Shown here one piece after another: positions 1 to 9,963 of a stretch of 64,000 nucleotides of DNA. The notes below the pieces were generated by a model. The model had not been told where the DNA came from, searched no databases, and was given only the letters and a program-made list of their open reading frames with translations. Position numbers and translations under genes: made by a program. Origin of the DNA: Morella rubra (Eukaryota; Streptophyta; Magnoliopsida; Fagales; Myricaceae); contig CM025849.1 of the NCBI GenBank assembly GCA_003952965.2, positions 35,057,942-35,121,941 on the forward strand, in the 5' to 3' direction. The stretch's first letter is position 1. Each line of letters begins with the position of its first letter.

Positions 1-1131
1 AAAATCAAGAAATCAGTCTCACACGACCAAGTGATTATTATATTTCATTATAATATTAATAGACTATTTTTTTTTTTTTTTTTGTTTATAGTTTTATAAT
101 TCCTATAATATTGTAGGTGACACTCGTTGGGGTTCATACCACCTTACAATAATCCGTCTCTTCACTATGTGGTCATCAGTATTGGAAGTGCTTGAACACA
201 TAAAAGATGATGGAACTCTTCCAGAATAAAGATCCACGGCTATGAGTTTGATGGATAAGATGGAAAATTTTGAGTTTGTATTCACAATGCATCTGTTAAG
301 GAATATATTTGGAATTACAAATGAATTGTCACAAGCCTTACAGTGTAAAGATCAGGATATTGTTAATGCTATGGGTTTGGTTGGAGTTGTGAAGGAACAG
401 TTACAAGAAATGAGAGATATAGAATGAGATGGATTTTTGGAAGAAGTCAAAACTTTTTGTGTGGATAAATCTATTAGTGTGCCGAATATGGAAGACATTA
501 TACCAACTCGTAGTCGTTCGAGGCATGGAGGGCAAACAATTACTTATTTCCATCATTTTCGTGTGGAAGTGTTTTGCCAAGTTATTGATTTGATCATTCA
601 AGATGAATAATCGGTTCACAGAAGCAAATACGAAGTTACTTTTTTGCATAACATGCCTTGATCCAAAAATTCATTCTTAGCATTTGATCATGCTAAGTTA
701 CGTCGTCTTGCTGAGCTTTATCCAGAAGATTTCACAGTAGATGATCATTTGATACTTAAAAATTAGCTTAATACCTATATTAGAGATGTCAGAAGAAATG
801 ATACTTTTTCTGGGCTTCAAGATATTAGAGGTCTTGTTATGAAGATGGTTGAGACAAAAAGAATATTCTATTTCCATTAGTTTATCGACTTATTGAGTTA
901 GCATTGGTTTTACCAGTTGCGACTGCGACCGTTGAAAGAGTATTTTCTGCGATGAATATCATCAAGAGTGATTTGCGTAACAGGATGGGAGATGACTGGA
1001 TGAATGATTGCATGGTAGTGTACATCGAGCAAGAAGTTTTTAAAAATATTGAGAACGAAGCCATTTTGCAACATTTTCAGAAGATGCAAAATCGTAGGAT
1101 GCAATTGTCATCTCTCAGTCGTACTACATAG
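1..1131 (+). mobile_element. hAT-superfamily DNA transposase remnant, 3' part
   Basis: This is the C-terminal part of a hAT transposase of the TTF-type/ZMYM1-like group, cut by the window start. Broken reading frames carry the usual landmarks in order. First comes RWGSYHLTI-like sequence near 123-150, then a helical stretch at 242-427, then RHGGQTITYFHHFRVEVF near 520-575. A segment ending in LRRLAELYPEDF (about 690-735) precedes the hAT dimerisation domain at 904-1131 (LPVATATVERVFSAMN, then LRNRMGDDWMND). In-frame stops fall at about 425, 608, 657 and 763, and there is a frame change before 900, so it cannot encode a working protein. The last ORF ends with TAG at 1129-1131. The terminal inverted repeat was not located. 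The family call is firm; autonomous function is ruled out for this copy. Confidence 0.88.
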
Positions 1132-1310
1132 TACGGTACGTGTATTTAATTATTTTTAATGTTTTTAGTCTTTAATTTTCGATATTATAACTCTAAGAAA
1201 ATTTTTTGCATTACGAAGGAAAAACAAATTTCTTATCATTTTGCATTTAAAGTTCGACCCCCATGAATTTTGATCCTGGATCCGCCACTAAGCTAAACCC
1301 CGACAAAGGT

Positions 1311-1645
1311 TCATTTTTTTTATTAAAAAAAAATACAATGGAAGCAGTGAATCACACAGTAATGGATATCCTCGCTATATTGCCCACTGGTACTGGTACC
1401 GTTGGGCTACGATTATCGATACAAAGTAGGGTTGTTCATCATTAGGTCGAAAATGACTAAGTCCAACCAGTGTTGGGTCATTTTTTTTATTAAAAAAAAA
1501 AATATGATGGAAGCAGTGAATCCACAGTAATGGATATCCTCGCTATATTGCCCACTGGTACTGTTACCATTGGGCTACGATTACCGATACAAAGTAGGGT
1601 TGTTCATCATTAGGTCGAAAGTGACTAGGTCCAACCGGTGTTGGG
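1311..1645. repeat. Two tandem copies of a ~167-bp unit
   Basis: Units 1311-1477 and 1478-1645 are direct neighbours and nearly identical. Each opens with a T-run and an A-run, then carries GGAAGCAGTGAATC, a stretch including CTCGCTATATTGCCCACTGG, and ends near TTGGG. They differ by a few substitutions and short indels, indicating a fairly recent local duplication. No coding potential is visible. The stretch 1132-1310 just upstream is AT-rich and holds nothing I recognise. Confidence 0.85.
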
Positions 1646-1829
1646 AAGGCCCGATTCAGCTTTCAGCCCAAGCCCTATAGAAACCGTGGCCCTCAGTTGG
1701 GTCCTCGGTTTCAGGGGTTCAACCCATCGAAACTGAACCAAGGGTATAAGAGTAATTGGATATTTTTTTTAATTTTTTTTAAAATATTTTTGGAGTGTTT
1801 CTTCTCACTCTTCAAAAAAATTTGCGCTA

Positions 1830-1843
1830 CCCCCCCCCCCCCC
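1830..1843 (+). repeat. Poly-C run (14 C)
   Basis: An uninterrupted run of cytosines follows an AT-rich tract and precedes a pyrimidine-rich stretch. It is a simple-sequence feature. Confidence 0.9.
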
Positions 1844-1922
1844 GAGCCTCATTTCGCACAGCACAACCTCTCTTCTCTCTGTCGCCTCTCCCCACGACCG
1901 CACGACGCCACTCGCTGCCTCC

Positions 1923-2317
1923 TTGATGAGGACCTGGGTTCTAGACCAAAAGACATGTCTTAAAGTTAGAGTTATTCAAACTCTCTTATTAAGTATTCTA
2001 ATTAGGTTCTCCTAAGTAATGTTGGATATCAACAATCCCTCATCCTTCGAAGACGACGTCCTCGTCATCTGCGTCTCCCACATGGCCTCTATAGGGGGCT
2101 TTCACTGGACTTGGGCCTACCCTGACCCGTACCGGATCTATAGGGTAGAAGAAAATGGGTTCATGCAAGCCACCACACAGCCTAGAAAGGACGCATGGCC
2201 ACCAATTGATGAGGACCTGGGTTCTAAACCAAAAGACATGCCTTAAAGTTAGAGTTATCCAAGCCCTCTTATTAAGTCTTCTAATTAGGTTCTCGTAAGC
2301 AATGTGGGATTTCAACA
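1923..2317 (+). repeat. Direct repeat of ~112 bp, LTR-end-like, spaced 283 bp
   Basis: The segment 1923-2034 recurs at 2206-2317. Both begin TTGATGAGGACCTGGGTTCT, run through AAAGTTAGAGTTAT and CTAATTAGGTTCTC, and end in a TGTKGGATWTCAACA-like motif. The closing CAACA after a GTGGGATT-like motif resembles the ends of plant LTR sequences, so this may be fossil LTR material. No gag or pol coding was found nearby. It is broken and too short to assign to a family. The DNA between the copies carries no recognisable gene. Confidence 0.5.
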
Positions 2318-2324
2318 CTCCTTC

Positions 2325-3139
2325 TGCCATCTCCGTCTCTATCTTCCCAATTATCTCTCTCTGTGTTGTCGTTCCTAATCTCTCTCTCTTTCATCTCTTC
2401 CCAGTTTGGTCTCTCCCTCTCCCTCTCTCCCTTGGTCTACTGCGATTTGGGACCTAGGTTTCTTGAAGTCGGTTATTGCGATTTATGCTGTTGTTGTTGG
2501 TTGCTATTTGGGAAGTTGTTATTCGTTGCAATGTGGGTGGTTTGGGTTGTTGGTGGTGGTGGTTGTTAGATCATAATTTTTTTCTTGGAACCTGATTTTT
2601 TTTGTTGGGTTTCTTGTAGTTGATTTCAATTTTTTGTTGAATCCATAATTATTACGATTTTTTGTTTGAATCAATGGTTATTAATTTTAACACTGCCACA
2701 TCCAATCTAAGGACTCCAAACCAGATGAAATAAATTGTCCAAAGAAATCCAAAAAACAACAATGCAACCAAAATTATAGCATTCATGATACCAATTTGTC
2801 ATATTAATTACTATGAAAATGAAGAGGAACCAGTTTGTTATGCAACCTAAGTTGTTTGCTCAACAATGGCTGTGAAAGCACAAAGCATAAAGAAAAAGAA
2901 AGATTTTCGAACCAATCCAAAAATCCTAATCATTCTTTTGTGGCATAAGGCTTGAGCTAATTAATCTTCAATCTACTTCGTATTCTTAAAGAAAAGTTCA
3001 AATCGACATGAAGGTACTTCAGTCTTCAAATACAATTCAAAGTAATGAAAAGTGTGCAAGTGTACCCTTGCACAACCAATGTAGGACTAACCCCAATAAT
3101 CTTCTCCTCACACATCAGGCCTTGGGTTAGGTAGAAACA
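2325..3139. other. Non-coding stretch: pyrimidine-rich then T-rich/AT-rich DNA
   Basis: From about 2325 to 2450 the plus strand is rich in CT, with runs such as TCTCTCTCTC and CTCCCTCTCC, followed by T- and G-rich sequence and then AT-rich DNA. The pattern could be a 5' leader of a lost gene. No reading frame with family resemblance follows it. Confidence 0.4.
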
Positions 3140-3310
3140 ACATGTTTCTTCCATGGACTGTAAGGTTTAAGACTTATTGGTAAACTTGGGTTTCGATACC
3201 AGTATTAGGTGATCTTGAGCCTTCTCAACTTCAAAAGCTAGCTTAAAAGGTGAAGCTTTCCCTCGTACTTATAAACTGACCACCAACCCTTTTCACAATC
3301 GATGTGGGAC
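3140..3310 (-). mobile_element. Fossil LTR-retrotransposon fragment (LTR 3' end and possible primer-binding site)
   Basis: Read on the minus strand, the fragment has GTCCCACATCG (3310-3300), a TATA-like TTTATAAG (3275-3268), an AAGCTAGCTTTTGAAGTTGAG-like stretch and then TGGTATCGAAACCC (3201-3188). The last resembles the Met-tRNA primer-binding site of plant LTR elements. Together these parts look like the end of an LTR plus the adjoining primer site. It is a short, broken, old fragment with no coding part visible. A second, weaker GTAGGACTAA-type motif near 3080-3092 may be more of the same. Confidence 0.35.
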
Positions 3311-3865
3311 TAATCCAACAGTACCCGCAGACCTCCTCTTTCCATCCTCGGCCCACCTTTTCCACCGTTGTTGCGGACTCAAGCTCAGCCACGGAAACAA
3401 ATCCAAAACCCTTATCGGTGGGATTACACTTGCTGATGTGACTTGAAGTTCGTTTAAACGAAAGGAAAAAACAAAAACAAAAAGTGTTGTATGGGGAGGG
3501 AGTGAAATTTGGCCAGGGTATATATGTGTCTTAGTGCGTCATGTTTTATTTTCAGAATTTTTTAGTGACACAAACCTTTGTCCTCAACCACGTAAACCTT
3601 TGTGTCTTTAATTTTATTCATTTTCTTTTATTTACTTGTTCGTCATCCAAAATGTTAATCGGTTATAATGACAACTTCAAACATCATGGGTGACAATTTA
3701 CTGATGCAAGCAATGGCCCAGATTTTGTGAAAATTTCGGAGTGGCCTTGGGTTTTGCCCTAATACTAAAATGATCGGCCTTGTTCTCCAGTTTTTTTTTA
3801 TGCACTGAAAGTGCAATATTAAGTTAAAAATTGAAACCACTGTGGTCTGCGCCTTTGTTGTGTGT

Positions 3866-4161
3866 AGCACATTCAAAAAGAAGGCCCCAAAGGTCTTAAA
3901 AGAAGAGATTAGGAAGTTAGCTCAGAAAGCTATGGGAACAACAGATGTCAGGGTGGATGTGAAGTTGAGCAAGCTCTCATATAAGGAGCCGTGGGATCAG
4001 AAGTGTGCCAAGGAGGATTCGTGTGCGCATTGGCAGGAAACGAAATGACGAAGAAGGTGCGAAGGAGGAGCTCTATAATTCACTCATCACTGTACACCGA
4101 TAGACATTCCACCGGAGGGTTTAAAGGGATTGGCACCGAAGTCGTCGAAGGAGATGATTGA
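3866..4161 (+). pseudogene. RPL31: Processed pseudogene of 60S ribosomal protein L31, 5'-truncated
   Basis: Eukaryotic L31 is a small protein of the large ribosomal subunit, near the exit tunnel. Here the frame from 3866 gives TFKKKAPK, then [20 protein letters not shown], which is the L31 core. A frame change near 3970-3985 moves the match to another frame ([29 protein letters not shown]). A further change near 4095-4105 restores IPPEGLKGL, and a one-base loss near 4130 precedes a TEVVEGDD-like end and TGA at 4159-4161. The first ~40 codons are missing, no introns interrupt the match, and there are several frame breaks. It is therefore a 5'-truncated retrocopy, not a working gene. No poly-A tract was identified downstream. 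Confidence 0.9.
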
Positions 4162-6182
4162 GCAGTAGCCTCCTGCCTTGATCGATCAAACTGTTAAGGG
4201 ATTTATTTGAAATGAAAGTCGTCTGGCACCATCAAGTTGTGTTGTCTACCAATAATTCAGATAAACCCTTGACAAATTAGAAATATAGTACTAACTATAT
4301 ACCGAGTAACAGTATTTTTCATATAAACTCCAAGTTTCTACAGTATAAGGTTACTGATTCAAAATAACTTAACTTGGGCAAAATTATTAACAATCTAATA
4401 TGCTTGGAAATAATAAATTGAGCAACTTAAAAATAATGCGCTGAAATTCGTGAAGCACACATATATAACACAAAACAAATTCCCTACTCACACATAAAAA
4501 TCATATACTATATTTCCTATAAACGAAAAAGAAACTGATCACCCAATGAAGAGAATAACGCGATGGTGAAAGACGACTTTCGTTACAAATAGATTCCTCA
4601 ACGTTTGAGGGAGACGACGAATGTGAGCCTTTTTTAAGCGTTTTTGGGTTGAGTTCGGAGATTTGGAGAGTGGATGGTGGGATTTCGAGGGTATTTAGAA
4701 GTGAGGGTTCAAAATGAGAGAATTTGGAAAGGGGGAACGAAAGACGTAGCAAATTAATTTTAGTGGTCCAACCAGTACGAGTCTAGAGAAGAAAAAAAGA
4801 GGGTCTGGTTCACGCTTGGCCCACTTCGTGGCTCACGCTTGGCCCACTTCGTGACGAGCCGGTGCGGATTAGGCCTCATTAATTAACATGGCAGTAAGTG
4901 AGGTACTAAATCTAGGAGAGACAATTCAAACGGTACATCCTGTTATGTCTGGAGTCAAACGGTCCGGCTAAAATCCAAACCGCACGAACTGAGTTGTTAT
5001 CATCCTTTTTGCGTCAATATCCAAACATTTAATCTGGTGGAAAATCTTTTCCTTCTCTTTCTTTTTGAGTAACTGGTAAGTATATTAATTCACCAACGAG
5101 CTGAACAAAAAGTTCATCCCCGCAGAGCGGGTCTCTTTCTTGATAAAAAGGCTTCGCAAACCTGAGAGCTGCAGGTAGATTTAAGATGTCCATTACTTGA
5201 ATGTATGCAGAAAACAATCTTATTGCTTTTAAGGAGAAAAGTAAACTAGATTTAAAGATCATCAAAGAACAGAGAAAACTACGTTGGACTGAAGAAGGGT
5301 ACGAGATTGGAATGTTTTCTCAGACCAAGTAAATACCCGAAGCCCCAATAACTCGAGGGCTTTGTGATTCCATAAATTGATGCTCGAGAAACGAATTATG
5401 TTGCTGCCGAACATATCATCAAGACGCGTTTTCTTCGGCACGTGGCAGAGGGCTCTTCATGATTTCCACCGCTGCAACTTTGATTCCACCTTTGGACCCC
5501 TCTGGCTTTAATTTTAAAGGCCCATTTTCACGTGTGGTGTCTTGCTGTTTTTTTTAAAGACAATCACCCACCAAATCTCACCCCCCATGTGTTTTCTCCA
5601 AAGTCTACAACTCGCAGAAAAGATGTCTCACCGGCTGTTTCGAGTACAGAATCCCATTTGATTTCGAACTCCTATAACTTCTTTTTTCTGGTCAAAGCAG
5701 GTCAAGGATGTGACAGATTATTTTCCAATAGAGAATATATAATAATTTGAACAAAGTTTTAGTCAATAATTGACTTTTGTCGTAAAGGTCTTTCACAAAG
5801 TGCACTTATCTTCTTACCCTCTTGGTTTTATGAGATTTGACCATTTATTTTCCTTTTCCTAATAAATGTGAAAAATCTATACAATAATGTAAATCATGTG
5901 CACCTACAAATCTTATCCCATCTTAAAAAATTGCGGACCACCACAATGACAATAATCAAAGTAACGGTGAAAATATATGTCAACCTCTTATAGAATAAAT
6001 GGAAAATATAGGATCCAATAATCTATGATTATTCGACTCTTTACTTTTGATTCTGTCAGAAAAATTAAGATCTCATTCAAAAATGATATATTAAATAGGG
6101 ATAAAGTCATTTTGAACCCTACAACTACAAAAAATTTAGATGAAAGATTCAAATTGATAAAATAAAAATATCAAAAGATTTA
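4162..6182. other. Intergenic, no supported gene
   Basis: AT-rich DNA with short unrelated open frames. The only structured element is a 23-bp tandem duplication at 4810-4854 (TCACGCTTGGCCCACTTCGT core). No protein family is recognisable on either strand. Confidence 0.5.
4810..4854. repeat. 23-bp tandem duplication
   Basis: Units at 4810-4832 and 4833-4854 are both TCACGCTTGGCCCACTTCGT followed by GGC or GA. This is a perfect local duplication except at its last bases. Confidence 0.85.
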
Positions 6183-6393
6183 CATGGTATTTGGGTAAGT
6201 AAAATTTAAGGGTAAAATTTTAACAGTTGTGAAAAAGTGAAGAGAGAGAATGAAAAAATAAGTAAAAAAGTAAAAAAAATTAGTAAAAAGTAAAAAAAAT
6301 TAGTAAAAAAATTAGAAAAAAAGTAAGGAGAAAGAGTGAGAAGGTAATGATGTTAAAATTTTAGGCTAAAATTTTATGTAACCAAACACCATG
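6183..6393. mobile_element. MITE with TTA target duplication (PIF/Harbinger Tourist-like)
   Basis: The element is about 211 bp. Its left end, CATGGTATTTGGGTAAGTAA, is the imperfect inverted repeat of its right end (read inward: CATGGTGTTTGGTTACATAA). Both ends continue into AAAATTTTA-rich arms. TTA flanks both sides (6180-6182 and 6394-6396), the usual three-base target duplication of PIF/Harbinger elements. The interior is A-rich with GTAAAAAAATTAGTAAAA repeats and no ORF. A related but degraded sequence lies near 31990-32145. Confidence 0.75.
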
Positions 6394-6821
6394 TTAATGT
6401 GTCAAAATTAATAATTTAAGATCATATTTAACATTTGAATGATAATTCAATAGTTCAATGTGACTTTACTTTAATCAAATAACTGGAGTTGCTTTGTTAT
6501 ACACTATATGGATGATCCGATTCATGAAGACCATGATTGGAAATTGTTTAATGACGATTTTGACCCAAAAAGAGGGGATAACATAATCAATTTAAATTAG
6601 TAGTATTTCATTTCATTTTGCGTAAAAGCAAATTATGACGGTGACTAAACATGAGTTTGCATGAATATCTTTCCATCCATGCAAATTACGTGCATGAAAA
6701 CACAACTAATAATTAGAAGCATTTTACAAATTTGCTCTTACATAATACAAACACATTCGCGATATTTCTATCAACCAATCCGACTTAAGCCCATCATAAT
6801 AATATCGGCCGAAACATGAGC

Positions 6822-7910
6822 CTAGCAAGCTTTTAGCGGCTTCCCGCAAAGACAGTCGTTGTAAACAAACGACGACGCTTCGAGGTGATCAAACGGTGAC
6901 CCGGCTGGTATTCGCCCACAGAGGTGGTTATGGCTCAAATCCAAGTGTCCGATATATGAAGCAGAAGACACTGATTTCGGTATCGAACCCCTCAGATTGT
7001 TATAGGATAAGTCAAGTACCGTAAAGTACGATCTCGGGCCGAACACATCCGGTATGTTCCCGTTAAGAGCGTTTCGGCTCAAATTCAAGTCGCTAATCCC
7101 GGAGTTAAACAGGCTAGAGGGTATATTACCCGATATTTTATTGCCATCCAGGTTTAATGTCGAGAGAACGGCCATTCTACCTAGCGACTCCGGGATTGAA
7201 CCCGAGATCTGATTCATGGAAAGATCCAGATCCGCAAGGCGGTAAATTCGGGAAATCGAACTCGGTATTGGCCCAGTGAGCTGGTTGCGACTCAACAAAG
7301 CCCGGCTCAGCATCCCGAGTCTCTCGAAATTTCGGGGAAGCTCGCCTGAGAGCCGGTTGTTTCGGAGATCGAGGTGCATCAACGACGTCAGATTAGTGAT
7401 GGAAGGTGGGATTCCACCGGAGATGAGATTATCTGCGACGTTGAGGACAGTGAGCCGCTTGAGTTGGCCGATACCAGCCGGAAGCTCGCCCGAGATCCGG
7501 TTTCCAATAATATCCAAGATTCGGAGAAAGGGAAGGGAGGTGATGCACCGTGGAATCTCACCCGAGATTCCCTTCCAGTCAGCGATGGTGACGGAGGAGA
7601 GTCGTGAGAGCCTGCAGATGGAGCTTGAGATGTAGCCCGTCATGTAGCCGGAGCGGCGGGACCGCTCCAGCTCCTGGGACTCTCCACGGAGGTTAATATC
7701 GGCGACCTGGTGGCTCTCCGGGTCGCAGCTCACGCCGTACCACTTGTGACAACAGTCGGTACCCGTCCACGAGCTAAAGATGCCCAAATAAGGCTCTTTA
7801 AGTGCCGCCTTGAAGGCCAGCAGTGCTGCCCGGTCTGACGGCGGACAGCCCTCAACAATCGCCGAACTAAGGGCAAGTAGTGCCAGCGTTAAAAACCCAA
7901 CTTCACCCAT
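6822..7910 (-). CDS. DRT100-like: DRT100-like secreted leucine-rich-repeat protein
   Basis: A 362-residue intronless protein, close to the length of Arabidopsis DNA-DAMAGE-REPAIR/TOLERATION 100. Residues 1-21 form a signal peptide (hydrophobic FLTLALLALSSAIVEG). Residues 22-75 are an N-terminal LRR cap with CPPSDRAALLAFKAAL and the paired-cysteine motif DCCHKWYGVSCD. About ten plant-type LRRs (LxxLxLxxNxISGxIP) follow to roughly residue 340. A C-terminal cap ends CLCGKPLKAC. There is no transmembrane segment or kinase, so the protein is expected in the apoplast or cell wall, like polygalacturonase-inhibitor-type LRR proteins. The DNA-repair name comes from a bacterial complementation assay, and the in-plant role is unclear. 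The ATG at 7910 is the first of the signal peptide; a GA-rich leader precedes it and a TATA-like box lies about 105 bp upstream. The frame is intact. Confidence 0.95.
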   Translation of the reverse strand: MGEVGFLTLALLALSSAIVEGCPPSDRAALLAFKAALKEPYLGIFSSWTGTDCCHKWYGVSCDPESHQVADINLRGESQELERSRRSGYMTGYISSSICRLSRLSSVTIADWKGISGEIPRCITSLPFLRILDIIGNRISGELPAGIGQLKRLTVLNVADNLISGGIPPSITNLTSLMHLDLRNNRLSGELPRNFERLGMLSRALLSRNQLTGPIPSSISRIYRLADLDLSMNQISGSIPESLGRMAVLSTLNLDGNKISGNIPSSLFNSGISDLNLSRNALNGNIPDVFGPRSYFTVLDLSYNNLRGSIPKSVSSASYIGHLDLSHNHLCGRIPAGSPFDHLEASSFVYNDCLCGKPLKAC

Positions 7911-8015
7911 TTCTCTCTCTCTCTCACTGAACTATGTGAGCTTATCTGCGAGTCTTTGAATGGGATGTCAGAGACGTTGGGGAGGGAAGCATGGACATGG
8001 AACTAAACTAACTAC

Positions 8016-8025
8016 GCTTATATGT
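8016..8025 (-). promoter_or_regulatory. Putative TATA box of the DRT100-like gene
   Basis: The minus strand reads ACATATAAGC here, about 105 bp upstream of the ATG at 7910. A CT-rich (plus strand) leader lies between. The spacing suits a plant core promoter with a ~75-nt leader; no experimental support is available. Confidence 0.5.
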
Positions 8026-9354
8026 AGCTAGTCTGAAAGTCCTTTGTGACGATTTTGCCCCTAACGTGGATTTGTAGATTGGCATGAATCTTTTAAAAGA
8101 TTTTAATTTTTTTTAATTTATTTTATATTTGTTTATTTGGTGGCTTGAGAGTTTGATTGACATGTGGTTCTTGTGTCCTGCTTCCGGGAATTTTCACTAT
8201 GTTCCTTTTTAACATAAATTGAATTATTGGAGACCTGGAGCACATGATTTTTTTTTTGTTATTATTTTGAAGGAAAAAATGGATAAGAATTGAAATCCCT
8301 GTTCTCAAATTTTTTATGGGTCTAAAAGGATAATTATCAAGCTTTTTCTATTACCTTGAGATAGGTGGGCTGGTAATTAAAGGTGCAAAAGGGCACCATG
8401 ACCAACTGTTGCCACCCATGTCATTGAATTATTGGACCGTCGGTTGAGCAATAATGTAGGGGTCGGCGTACTATGTTGTGTCTTGCAGATCAACCAGTCA
8501 AACTTAAAATTTACTTACTGGGCTGAAAATCTTCAAAAAAAAAAATCTGCTTTTTATGCATAAATTATCATATATTTTATACTCTGTACCTTAAATTATC
8601 ATGTTTGATATATTATACTCACAAATTACTTATTCTTAACACATTGCATTTTCTAATTATTTGTGATCTATTGAAGGAACACTTGCAAGTCTCCCGTCTC
8701 CGTAGACTGTTACTGAGGTTCTTCGGCCGGTGTAATTAACCTTGGAACTGATCTTGAACAGAAGGTTAGGTCCACTAATCGTCATTGTAGATTGCAATCT
8801 GCCCCGCAGCACCTGAATCTTTGTCTCCCCTGAGTCTTCAGATTTGTTCTTCAAGAAAGTAGACTATTATCTAGATGGTCCACTTCCCTAACACTACACT
8901 GCACAAGCTGACCCACTAATTAAGCTGAAGATCATTTTGGTGGCCATGGATTCTCTGGATGAAATCCAGTGAAGATCTAGCAGACCCTCAGGCCTCAGAT
9001 GAGATGCTTTCATCCCTACGGATGAACATTTTGTTTTGGTAAAAGACACTGTATTTGTTAATTATGATTAGACTGTAACAAGTTCAACCAGTACCCACCA
9101 CGAGAAAGATCATGGAAGAAGGCTCCATTAATTTTTTGGAAGATACACGAATGAGGGCAACCTATTATCTCTCCATTGCTACCAAACAAGTTCAAAAATA
9201 ATGCAGATTTTATAAGACACTCGAACTTCTGCTACCACTCCTTCAGCCTTCTTTCTTTGGCTGGGCAGAGACGCTAAAAGCTGACCTCAAAGATGAAGGT
9301 AAATGTTTCTGACCTATAAATGGGGTTGTTTACTGCTTCGTTTTGGTATATTTC
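8026..9354. other. Intergenic, no supported gene
   Basis: AT-rich spacer upstream of the DRT100-like gene. Short ORFs occur on both strands (for example 8657-8854 minus) but none resembles a known family or is flanked by plausible splice sites. Confidence 0.45.
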
Positions 9355-9712
9355 CGGATGCATTTGCAAACTTTAACGAAGTGAAATATTTAAGGAATGT
9401 TATAAAAATTGAGAAAATTAGTTTTATTAAATTTTGTGAGAAAATAATAAATAAAGAAGAATTTTATAGGAATTAGTGTAAAAGTAAGAGAGAGAAGTAA
9501 AATTTTATGAGAGTTAGTAAAAAGATGAAGAGATAAATAGTTTGAGTGAATTGTTTATATTTATTTTAATGAAAATAGATGTTTTGATGGGAGAGAGAAA
9601 TTATTTTTAAATTATTTTGTTAGAATAAAATTTTGAGTTAGTCGTGTTTACAAGCTAAAATTTTCAATTAGTAAAAAAAATTTAGGATAATTTGCATTTG
9701 CAAACGCATCCG
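9355..9712. mobile_element. MITE, ~358 bp (GAGAGATTATTTT family)
   Basis: The left end CGGATGCATTTGCAAA pairs with the right end read inward, CGGATGCGTTTGCAAA. The interior is AT-rich, with GAGAGAG blocks, GATGGGAGAGAGAAATTATTTT and AAAATTTTGAG motifs. Those are shared with 12842-12975, 19189-19543 and 24386-24567, so it is a multi-copy family in this window. There is no coding capacity. No clear target duplication was seen. Confidence 0.7.
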
Positions 9713-9780
9713 AATTATTTGAGTCATCTTATAATTTTTTAGTTGAGACATCTTATAAAAAGATGAAGCACTACTATTTA

Positions 9781-9963
9781 GGTACTGTTTGTTTTCCTAA
9801 TATTTTGAGATATGAAAATTTCCAGCAAAACAAACACATTCTAAAATTTTTAACTTTTACACCTACATACTTTACCTTTCACAAACTCTAATAAATCTCA
9901 ATAAAATAAAAAATTTTAAAATTTCAAAATATTTTCCAAAATTTTAACAAACAAACACCCCTT
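9781..9963. mobile_element. MITE-like foldback element
   Basis: The left part (TACTGTTTGTTTTCCTAATA) and the right part read inward (GGGTGTTTGTTTGTTAAAAT) form imperfect inverted repeats with A/T-rich arms continuing inside. The length is about 183 bp with no ORF. The GTTTGTTT ends resemble several plant MITE families; the superfamily is not assigned. Confidence 0.5.

Noticed and set aside
7276-7635. Plus-strand ORF of 119 codons inside the DRT100-like gene
   Set aside because: It is the antisense of the LRR coding sequence; the repeat structure explains it.
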